DNA of 5,316 nucleotides. Origin: an uncultured Synergistales bacterium (lineage in GTDB: Bacteria; Synergistota; Synergistia; Synergistales; Aminobacteriaceae). Numbering within the stretch: position 1 is the first letter of the stretch; every line of letters starts with the position of its first letter. The notes under the pieces are model-generated. The model was not told the origin of the DNA, made no database searches, and worked only from the letters and a program-made list of their open reading frames with translations. Made by a program: the position numbers and the translations under genes. Of this stretch, positions 1 through 5,316 are shown one piece after another. The stretch lies in NCBI GenBank assembly GCA_905234205.1, contig CAJOGG010000163.1, positions 1 to 5,316 of the forward strand, in the 5' to 3' direction.

Positions 1-194
1 TCAGCAATGCGTTTCTGTTCGTCACGTTTCAGCAACAGACTTTCGCCATTAGTACCGTTGGGATATAGACAATTTACGCCGGCTTTTACGAGAAATTCTG
101 CAAAGCTCGCTACGTCCTCTTCGTTAATGCTTCCGTCTGGGTTCATAGGGGTTATACACGCGATAACAAGCCCCTTCATTCTTTTGTCGCTCAT
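1..194 (-). CDS. DapA/N-acetylneuraminate lyase family aldolase, N-terminal part only
   Basis: This is the first 64 codons of a class I aldolase of the dihydrodipicolinate synthase/N-acetylneuraminate lyase superfamily; the rest lies beyond the left edge. Family members condense or cleave pyruvate with an aldehyde through a Schiff-base lysine, which is not in this fragment. The start MSDKRMKGLVIACITPMNPD shows the typical first strand and TPxxxDG motif (residues 15-21), followed by the helix INEEDVASFAEFLVKAG and then the pyruvate-binding loop NGTNGES (46-52), which matches the GTTGE motif of DapA. The second Thr of that motif is Asn here. The start at 194 is supported by GAGGAGG at 203-209, nine bases upstream. 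The gene begins 15 bases after the isomerase stop, so it is in the same operon. Next to a TRAP transporter, a dehydrogenase and an isomerase, a 2-keto-3-deoxy sugar acid or sialic acid-type aldolase is more likely than lysine biosynthesis, but this is inference. Confidence 0.85.
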   Translation of the reverse strand, partial: MSDKRMKGLVIACITPMNPDGSINEEDVASFAEFLVKAGVNCLYPNGTNGESLLLKRDEQKRIA

Positions 195-209
195 TAATAA
201 ATTCCTCCT

Positions 210-988
210 CTAAAAATAATATTTCTTCAACAACGTCATCAACTGCTCGTGAGCTTTTCCCCAATCGTCCGGAGTCTCTGCTTCAACCGTCAAAGTTGAG
301 TTGTAGCCAGATTCTTTCAAGGCCGCGAAAAATTCTCCGTAATCGTATGGATCGCTGACATCGGGGTAACGTCTTTGTGGGTATGCTTCAGGATAATCAA
401 TGTGAACATGATGAATATATTTCACGTAGGTAACTAAATTCTTGAAGTCCTCTTTTGACCAAAGCATGTGCCTTAAATCCGCCATTGTGAATAAATTTGC
501 AGCGCCAACTCGTTTAATCACGTCTACAGCTTCGGGGATTGTGTTAATGTAATTGCTATACTTCGGGCCAAGTGGTTCAAGGATAAATTCCTGTCCGTTA
601 TCAGCAGCTATCTGCGACATCATGCCTGGTAGCTCAATGAATATACGTTCCTTCTGTATGTCTGACTCTTGCAAGAAGATCGTGCTTTACCGTTTCCGAG
701 AATGATTTTCTTGATGCCAAGCTTTGCAGATCGTTCACAAGTTTTCTTGAGATACGCTTCAAGTGATTTGGGGTCAAAACCTTCCGTGAAGAACAAAGGC
801 TCAGCAACGGGTAAGATTCTTGCTCCGGTTAAAATTGGGAAATTCTCACGCTTAACAACGTTCACGAACGCTTCAAAATCTTGTTCCGAAAGTTCCTCAA
901 TCTCGGGCATATCAAGTTCAGCAAAATCATAACCAGCGCGCTTGATGTTCTCGTAATCCTTTATGAGTCCAAAACCGCCGAATTTCAT
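210..988 (-). pseudogene. Xylose-isomerase-like TIM-barrel epimerase/isomerase, broken by a frameshift
   Basis: This is a sugar phosphate isomerase/epimerase of the AP-endonuclease-2 (xylose isomerase-like) fold, usually a metal-dependent enzyme that isomerises or epimerises keto sugars. The first half (988 to about 680) begins MKFGGFGLIKDYENIKRAG and runs to LGIKKIILGNGKAR. The reading then shifts by one base and continues (about 674-210) from LQESDIQKER to the C-terminus. Restoring one base near 670-682 gives about 259 residues, a normal family length. In the repaired numbering the likely metal ligands are all present: Glu138 (LEPLG), Asp171 and His174 (ADLRHM), His194 or His196 (HHVHID) and Glu236 (LTVEAE). 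The start at 988 has AGGGGG a few bases upstream. The stop is TAG, 15 bases before the aldolase gene. As read, the first frame ends at 620 and would lack the active site. A real mutation and a base-calling error are both possible. Confidence 0.82.
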
Positions 989-1007
989 TTCGTCCCCCTA
1001 TTGCTTC

Positions 1008-1036
1008 AAAAAAGGCACCGGCTTTACACCGGCACC
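1008..1036 (-). terminator. Terminator-like hairpin between dctP and the isomerase gene
   Basis: Read on the minus strand, GGTGCCGG (1036-1029) pairs with CCGGTGCC (1021-1014) across a seven-base loop. The 8-bp stem has two G-T wobbles and is followed at once by six T residues (1013-1008). The wobbles would be A-C mismatches on the other strand, so the structure works only for minus-strand transcripts. It sits 23 bases after the dctP stop and 20 bases before the isomerase start. It may partly end transcription after the transporter genes, so that the isomerase and aldolase are made in smaller amounts, or it may protect the 3' end of transporter mRNA. No separate strong promoter for the isomerase is visible in the gap. 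Confidence 0.65.
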
Positions 1037-1058
1037 CAAAAATTTTCGTTATTGCTGA

Positions 1059-2036
1059 TTATTTCTCGGCTGTGAGAGCTTCGTACAAAGCTTTCTGGCC
1101 TTTGCTTGCTTTCTTCAGGAAATCGTCAATGATTGATTGAGTCTTTGTGCTAAAGAGAGTTTTATCAACTTCGAGAATCTCAACGCCGTTATCCTTCATG
1201 ATCTTCAAGCCCTCTTCGGTCGCGGCTGGCCATACCTCTTTCTCTGTGAACTGGCGGCCGGCTTCAAGTAATGCGTCCTGATCCTGCTTTGAGAGTCCGT
1301 CAAATCATACTTTGCTAACGAAAACTGGATCGGGGATTGTGAAATGTTCTGTGAGTGAGAAATATTTGCAGAGTTCCTGTAAACCATTGGCTACGATTGC
1401 TGAAGGTGTGTGATCGAGTCCGTCAACTGTGCCCTACTGTAAAGCTATGTAAAGCTCGCTGAATGCTAAAGGTGTTCCGATTGCGCCCATTGCGTTCACG
1501 GAGTTTGCTAATACGGGGTCTTCCATGCAGCGTAATTTGAGGCCGTTTAGGTCGTCAGGAGTCTTCACTGAACGTTTTGTGTTAAGTACGCTTCTGCTTC
1601 CCATGTCGGTCCACGCGATAATTACAAAGCCGTTGTCCTCTGCATCAGCCTCAAGAATCTTTTTCACTGAATCTTTCATGACTGTGTTGACTGCTTGAGA
1701 ACCGTTTTCCCATAAGTAAGGAAGTGAGAACACTGACCACATGTCATTGAACGCTGATAAATCCGTCGCTGCACATTCGGTCATTTCGATTGTACCCATG
1801 CTCAAGCCCTCAAACGTTGAAGCCTTGTCACCAAGTTGTGCTGAAGGGTAAAACTCCATTGCGAGGCGGCCTTCTGAAACCTTCCCAATTATCTCACCAA
1901 GCAAGCGCGCACCATCAGCCTGTGTACCTGTTGCAGGAAACACGACAGAATATTTCACGGGGATAGCACCGAATGAAGCACCAGCCAACGAGAAAACAAA
2001 CGCAACTACCGCAAGCACTGCTAAAAACTTTTTCAT
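1059..2036 (-). pseudogene. dctP: TRAP transporter substrate-binding protein DctP, interrupted by TAG and TGA
   Basis: This is the periplasmic solute receptor of a TRAP transporter, which captures carboxylated substrates and hands them to DctQM. It has a signal peptide (MKKFLAVLAVVAFVFSLAGA, cleavage probably near residues 20-24). The family pattern follows: GSRSVLN (146-152), GLKLR with the conserved carboxylate-binding Arg169, and FSELYIALQ (192-200). The frame then meets TAG at 1434-1436 (codon 201) but goes straight on with GTVDGLDHTPSAIVANG, the expected DctP continuation. It meets TGA at 1305-1307 (codon 244) in SKV-stop-FDGLSKQDQ, and continues to LYEALTAEK and TAA. The total is 325 codons plus stop, the usual length. 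The first stop falls where Gln is expected (one change from CAG) and the second where Trp is expected (one change from TGG). As written, only a 200-residue fragment would be made. It is the last transporter gene of the operon, 62 bases after dctM. Confidence 0.9.
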
Positions 2037-2046
2037 AATAAACAAC

Positions 2047-2054
2047 ATCTCCTT
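2047..2054 (-). promoter_or_regulatory. Shine-Dalgarno site that decides the dctP start
   Basis: AAGGAGAT on the minus strand lies about ten bases before the ATG at 2036. An upstream in-frame ATG at 2048 overlaps this ribosome site and would leave no spacing, and starting at 2036 gives a clean Met-Lys-Lys signal peptide. The start is therefore 2036, not 2048. Confidence 0.75.
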
Positions 2055-2075
2055 GATAATAAAATTTAACTTTCA

Positions 2076-2090
2076 GAGATTCAAAATCTC
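2076..2090 (-). other. Small hairpin between dctM and dctP
   Basis: GAGATT and AATCTC form a perfect 6-bp stem with a three-base loop, in the 62-base gap after the dctM stop and upstream of the dctP ribosome site. There is no T run directly after it, so it is not a convincing terminator. Such structures between membrane-subunit and binding-protein genes can stabilise the binding-protein mRNA, but here that is only a suggestion. Confidence 0.35.
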
Positions 2091-2098
2091 ATTAAAGC

Positions 2099-3421
2099 CT
2101 AAACCGTAAAGCCAAGCATTACAGGAACAAACGTAACCAAAAACTCAATGTAAGTTATCGCAAGCAACACTAGAATTTCAGCAATGATATACGGGATCGT
2201 GCCTTTGATAGCTTTTTCGACAGGTATTCCGGCAATCTTTGCTGTGATGAACATGCAATAACCTAAGGGAGGCGTAATATTTCCGATCGTCAGGTTGAAC
2301 GCCATTATTATTCCGAAATGTACGAGGCTTATTCCAAGTGAAGCAGCTACAGGAGCAAGTATCGGGGCAATAATTATGACTGAAGCGCTGCCGTCCATGA
2401 ACATTCCCATGATTATCAGCAAAATATTCACGAGCAACAAGAACGCGTATTTACTGCTTGTGAGGGAAAGAATCAAATCGTTGACTAACACGGGCATCTT
2501 CAAAGCTGTTAAGCCATAACTGAAAACTCTTGCACACGCGATTATTAATAACAACGGGCCTGTGCTATTTACTGCCTGAAGGAGAATCGGGAAAATCTCG
2601 CGGACTTTCAGAGTCTTTGTTACGAATAAGCTAACGACCAAGCTATACACAACTGAAATTGCTCCGGCTTCTGTCGGGGTCATTATGCCGCCCATAATTC
2701 CACCAACAACTACCAATGGCATACCAAGCGGAATAATTCCATCAATGATAATTTTTCGTACTTCACTCTTCTCCAGTTTTTCCGTCTGTCTTGGGAAATG
2801 CATAACCCTGTCACGCAGCAACACCACGCACATTAACACAGCACCGCATAAAATTCCAGGGATAATTCCGCCCATGAACATTGCACCGACTGACGCTCCG
2901 ACCGCTGTGGCATAAACAACCATTATGATACTTGGAGGAATGATCGGCCCACAAGTTGAAGCACCGGCGATAACTCCGACCGCTTATGTTACTGGATAAC
3001 CCTCTTTGACCATTGCAGGAATTAATATTCCGCCCATACATGACGCACAAACTTGAGCAGATCCCGTAATGCCTCCGAAAAACATGCTAGAAACTATTCC
3101 AGTGTAAGCAAGTCCACCAGGTAAACGACCGATTAACAACATTGCAAACTTTATGAGCTTCTCTGTGATCTTGCCGCGGTTCATTATCTCCCCTGCTAGC
3201 ATGAAAAAAGGTATCGCCAACAATGGAAGACTGCCTATGCCGTTAGAGATTGATTGCGATACAGCAAGCGTTGCCATTGGTGTGCCTGTGCTTATTGATA
3301 AAACGAGAAGACTTAACACGCCCGTCATTAACAACGATACATAAATCGGGATACCGGCCAAAATAAATACAAACGTGAAGACCACCAACAAAGCTATTAT
3401 CATGCCCATTGACTCTGCCAT
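2099..3421 (-). pseudogene. dctM: TRAP transporter large permease DctM, interrupted by an in-frame TAA
   Basis: This is the large membrane subunit of the TRAP transporter, the part that forms the sodium-coupled transport path in the inner membrane. The frame from ATG at 3421 to TAG at 2099 is 441 codons, normal for the family, and is hydrophobic throughout (about a dozen membrane segments). Recognisable family motifs are LLAIPFFMLAGEIMNRG, PGGLAYTGIVSSMFFGGITG, GPIIPPSIIMVVYA, GGIMTPTEAGA and the late GNITPPLGYCMF. A TAA at 2984-2986 (codon 146) splits it in GYPVT-stop-AVGVIAGAS, inside a well-conserved stretch. An aromatic residue is usual there, and Tyr (TAC or TAT) is one change away. The far fragment (2923-2099) is otherwise clean. 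The gene begins six bases after the dctQ stop, with GAGGAG inside the dctQ tail, so translation is probably coupled. As written, the product would be truncated after about a third of its length. Confidence 0.92.
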
Positions 3422-3427
3422 TGCAAA

Positions 3428-3927
3428 TCACTCCTCTTCTTGTACAGGGTCATCAATAACTTTTCGCTTGATTGCCCTGATATACTCGTAAATCATTAGC
3501 CCAAAACCGATTGGTATCGACATGTAATAATACATTCTGCGAACTCGTAAAACCGTGCTCAACATTCTCCCGCGCATGGTGTAGTTATAAGAATTTACGA
3601 ACAGGAAAATCAGAAAGCCTATAGTGATAGCCAAAAACACCCCACGAATAAATTAAATATGCGACCCCCACGAGACTTGATCTTATTCACAAGCACACTG
3701 AACTCCGTGTGCCCATTAGTCCTAATAGCCCTAGCACTCCCAAACATTCCCAACGCGACCAACAACGCCTGATTGACCTCATCTGCCCACAAAAACCCGC
3801 TATGAAACCCATACCGCGCCACTACACTGGCCGTAGCTATACACACGACAGCCATCAACGTCCCCGCACAAACAATGTCCTCAAACCACTTGACGACCCA
3901 GTCTATGCAGTCAAATAATTTTTTCAT
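3428..3927 (-). pseudogene. dctQ: TRAP transporter small permease DctQ, frameshifted in a G run
   Basis: This is the small four-helix membrane subunit that pairs with DctM. The first part (from ATG 3927) shows the first helix followed by the signature FLWADEVNQALLVALGMFGS and then RTNGHTEFSVLV. The frame is lost at a run of four G residues on the minus strand (3640-3643). Adding one G gives NLFVGVFLAITIGFLIFLFV, a smooth third helix, and the second frame continues with VNSYNYTMRGRML, YYYMSIPIGFGLMIYEYIRA and a charged tail ending EEE before TGA. The repaired protein is about 166 residues, the usual size. As written, the first frame runs to TAG at 3619-3621, giving 102 residues. The ribosome site AAGGAG lies 13 bases upstream of the start, just after the dehydrogenase stop, and the gene gap is 21 bases. 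A homopolymer slip, biological or technical, is the simplest cause. Confidence 0.88.
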
Positions 3928-3948
3928 GATTCAATCACTGCTCCTTAT

Positions 3949-4992
3949 CTAGTCAGCGAACTTTATGACGGACTTCACTGCTTTTCCCGAACGTGCATCA
4001 GCAAAAGCCGTCAACGCGTCCTCGTAATCATAAACCGTTATCAATTTTTGCAACTCGTCCTTAAGCTGAACAACTTTATCAACAACAGCAGAATATCCAT
4101 TTGATTTTCGTACAGGTGCAGAACCTTTAGCCCCAACTATCGTTAATTCTTTGCGCATAATCGGCAATGGGTCAAAACCGTCAACTGTTCCATGATAGAC
4201 GCTTCCGACTACAATACGTCCACCATGTCTTACAGCCTTGAATGTATCCTTCAAAACAGCCGGTGCTCCTGTAGCTTCGATAATGACATCAAAACCTTGT
4301 GTGCTCGAGATTAATTCTTTAGCTTTGTCCAGCCAATCAGCTTCAGAGGTGTCAAGAACGTCAATTAATCCTGTTTTGCGAACCTGTTCAAGACGTAAAG
4401 GACTTCGATCAGCTCCGACGATTTTTCCAGCTCCCATACTCTTAAGAATCAACGCGCCAATGAATCCTATAGCACCAAGTCCGAACACTAAGACAGTATC
4501 ACCAGGTTTTATATCAGCTTTAATAGCAACACGGAACGCACAATTAGCCGCCTCCATCAAAGCTGCTGTTGGGAAATCTAAGTCATCTGGTATTGGGCTC
4601 AAATAGCTGTAAGATTTTGTATTTGTGACCAGCGTTTGTTCTGTGAAGCCACCAGGTATTAATACGTCGTTGAGCCCTTTGCAATAATTCTCCAAGCCAT
4701 TGCGACAATACCAACATTGACCGCAGCCATGTACCAGTTCGCTTGCGACTCTCATTCCAGCTTTGAGACCGTTAGCGCCTTTGCCAGGGTCAATGACAAT
4801 GCCGGAGAACTCATGCCCGAAATAATGCTCGTTTGATAAATCTCTTGTGCCATTGTACAAAGCTAAATCACTGCCACAGATTCCACAGGCTTTGACTTCT
4901 ATCTTAACTGTGTCTTCTGTTACATTCAGCACTTCGTCCTCTGTGGTAAGTTCAAGTTGTCCGGGTGCTGTTAGCTTAATTTTCCTAAGCAT
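3949..4992 (-). CDS. Zinc-dependent NAD(P)-dependent alcohol/polyol dehydrogenase
   Basis: This is a complete 347-residue medium-chain dehydrogenase of the threonine/sorbitol/galactitol dehydrogenase type, which oxidises a secondary alcohol on a polyol or sugar acid to a ketone in the cytoplasm. The N-terminal GroES-like domain carries the catalytic zinc ligands Cys39 (CGICGSD), His60-Glu61 (GHEFSG) and Glu147 (ALMEAAN), and the structural zinc set Cys90, Cys93, Cys96 and Cys104 (GCGQCWYC...YC). The Rossmann domain has GLGAIG at 171-176, and Asp195 at the end of the second strand (VGADRS) points to NAD rather than NADP. The start at 4992 has AGGAAG six bases upstream, and the stop is TAG. It is the first gene of the operon, preceded by a clear promoter. 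Unlike the four genes after it, it is undamaged. Substrate unknown; the TRAP and aldolase neighbours suggest a sugar acid such as an aldonate. Confidence 0.93.
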   Translation of the reverse strand: MLRKIKLTAPGQLELTTEDEVLNVTEDTVKIEVKACGICGSDLALYNGTRDLSNEHYFGHEFSGIVIDPGKGANGLKAGMRVASELVHGCGQCWYCRNGLENYCKGLNDVLIPGGFTEQTLVTNTKSYSYLSPIPDDLDFPTAALMEAANCAFRVAIKADIKPGDTVLVFGLGAIGFIGALILKSMGAGKIVGADRSPLRLEQVRKTGLIDVLDTSEADWLDKAKELISSTQGFDVIIEATGAPAVLKDTFKAVRHGGRIVVGSVYHGTVDGFDPLPIMRKELTIVGAKGSAPVRKSNGYSAVVDKVVQLKDELQKLITVYDYEDALTAFADARSGKAVKSVIKFAD

Positions 4993-5021
4993 AGAATACT
5001 TCCTACCCCCTCTTGATAATT

Positions 5022-5050
5022 ATTATAGTTTTACATTATGGATAGGCGAA
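5022..5050 (-). promoter_or_regulatory. Probable promoter of the dehydrogenase-TRAP operon
   Basis: On the minus strand an exact TATAAT (5027-5022) lies 17 bases after a weak -35 (TTCGCC, 5050-5045). Transcription would begin near 5015, leaving a leader of about 23 bases with the AGGAAG ribosome site. The poor -35 fits a promoter that needs an activator, such as the divergent LysR-type protein. Confidence 0.6.
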
Positions 5051-5061
5051 TTAGAGAAAAA

Positions 5062-5070
5062 TGCTACAAT
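5062..5070 (+). promoter_or_regulatory. Possible extended -10 promoter element of the regulator gene
   Basis: TGCTACAAT has the TGn extension followed by TACAAT, one base from TATAAT. No good -35 is seen at the right distance, which is tolerable for an extended -10. Transcription would begin near 5077, so the palindrome at 5099-5113 would lie inside the transcribed leader, where a bound regulator could block its own expression. Confidence 0.4.
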
Positions 5071-5098
5071 TAATCAAATATATGAATTTTAGTGTTCG

Positions 5099-5113
5099 AT
5101 AGTCTTAGACTAT
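5099..5113. promoter_or_regulatory. Palindromic T-N11-A operator, likely site of the LysR-type regulator
   Basis: ATAGTC-TTA-GACTAT is a perfect inverted repeat with 6-base arms and fits the T-N11-A pattern with dyad symmetry that is typical of LysR-family binding sites. It lies between the two divergent genes, 25 bases before the regulator start and about 90 bases upstream of the predicted operon transcription start. This suggests both self-control of the regulator and activation of the operon. Confidence 0.6.
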
Positions 5114-5138
5114 TAATAACAAGGGCGAGGTGTAAATA

Positions 5139-5315
5139 ATGACGTTGAATCAATTAATCTATTTTGAGAAAGTTGCAGAGATTGAGAACATGGGGCTAGC
5201 TGCGAATCTCCTACATATTGCCCAACCAAGTTTAAGCATTTCGATATCAAACCTGGAAAAAGAATTAAACCTCACATTATTCAACAGGGTCGGCCATGTC
5301 GGCCGACCCTGTTGA
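5139..5315 (+). CDS. LysR-family transcriptional regulator, N-terminal DNA-binding part, cut off at the contig end
   Basis: This is the helix-turn-helix region of a LysR-type regulator. It begins MTLNQLIYFEKVAEIENMG, followed by LAANLLHIAQPSLSISISNL and EKELNLTLFNRVGH, the classic winged-helix pattern (A..L..AQPSLS..I..LE.ELN..LF.R). The start at 5139 has GAGGTG six bases upstream. Full members are about 290-300 residues. Here the frame ends after 58 codons at TGA 5313-5315, inside a perfect inverted repeat that fills the last 37 bases; the residues after about 52 (VGRPC) do not look like the family, which usually continues with a wing ending LTxxG. The real gene very likely continues beyond the window. 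It is divergent from the operon and probably controls it in response to the transported substrate or a breakdown product. Confidence 0.85.
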   Translation: MTLNQLIYFEKVAEIENMGLAANLLHIAQPSLSISISNLEKELNLTLFNRVGHVGRPC

Positions 5316-5316
5316 A
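5280..5316. repeat. Perfect terminal inverted repeat, 16-bp stem with 5-base loop
   Basis: The left arm TTCAACAGGGTCGGCC (5280-5295) is exactly the reverse complement of 5301-5316, around the loop ATGTC. The repeat ends at the last base of the window and interrupts the regulator coding sequence. There is no T run after it. A fold-back (snap-back) artefact primed at the short GGCC...GGCC match is the most likely origin. Confidence 0.9.

Noticed and set aside
7..213. Plus-strand open frame of 68 codons at the left edge
   Set aside because: It lies opposite the aldolase gene, which has clear family motifs and a strong ribosome site; the plus-strand protein resembles nothing.
1305..1307. TGA in dctP as a selenocysteine codon
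   Set aside because: The family has Trp at this place, not Cys, and I see no convincing hairpin just downstream in the mRNA; another stop (TAG) also interrupts the same gene.
1205..1387. Minus-strand open frame of 60 codons
   Set aside because: It is an out-of-frame shadow of the C-terminal part of dctP, which is recognisable in its own frame through both stops.
1059..3421. Alternative genetic code (TAG=Gln, TGA=Trp)
   Set aside because: TAG ends the dehydrogenase, dctM and the isomerase at the expected C-termini, TGA ends dctQ, and the dctM interruption is TAA; frameshifts in two further genes also need another explanation.
3709..3918. Plus-strand open frame rich in Pro and Arg
   Set aside because: It is antisense to dctQ, whose signature motif is clear on the other strand.
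4238..4606. Plus-strand open frame of 122 codons
   Set aside because: It is antisense to the well-supported dehydrogenase and has no ribosome site or recognisable features.
5280..5316. Terminal inverted repeat as a rho-independent terminator or mobile element end
   Set aside because: It has no T run, lies within the regulator reading frame just after the DNA-binding domain, and no transposase or target duplication is visible.

Overview
The window holds one minus-strand catabolic operon and the beginning of a divergent LysR-type regulator gene on the plus strand. In transcription order the operon is: a zinc-dependent alcohol/polyol dehydrogenase (4992-3949), then the three parts of a TRAP uptake system, which are the small membrane subunit DctQ (3927-3428), the large membrane subunit DctM (3421-2099) and the periplasmic binding protein DctP (2036-1059). 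These are followed by a xylose-isomerase-like TIM-barrel epimerase/isomerase (988-210) and the first 64 codons of a DapA/N-acetylneuraminate-lyase family aldolase (194 to the left edge). This set looks like uptake and breakdown of a sugar acid or similar carboxylated polyol: TRAP import, NAD-linked oxidation, epimerisation, then aldol cleavage. The substrate cannot be read from the sequence.

The most striking fact is that four consecutive genes are broken while both flanks read cleanly. dctQ has a one-base deletion in a G run. dctM has an in-frame TAA. dctP has an in-frame TAG and an in-frame TGA. The isomerase has a one-base frameshift. In each case the homologous reading continues on the far side to a normal full-length C-terminus. 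All three stop codons appear inside genes, and TAG, TAA and TGA also serve as true ends here, so altered genetic code is not the explanation. Either this is a recently decaying operon or the sequence is of low consensus quality (for example a low-coverage metagenome contig).

The 146-base divergent intergenic region (4993-5138) carries a good minus-strand promoter for the operon (exact TATAAT), an extended -10 for the regulator, and a perfect 15-bp palindrome of the T-N11-A type expected for a LysR-family operator. A terminator-like hairpin lies between dctP and the isomerase gene.

The right edge is odd. The last 37 bases form a perfect 16-bp inverted repeat around a 5-base loop, ending exactly at the window end and cutting the regulator gene off after 58 codons. 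This looks like a fold-back assembly artefact at a contig end.

Organism: a bacterium with a periplasm-type TRAP system, moderately low GC by eye and strong Shine-Dalgarno sites. A gut or anaerobic member of Synergistota or Clostridia would fit, but this is a guess from gene style. I see no mobile element, CRISPR, tRNA or rRNA, and no evidence for a new type of system.
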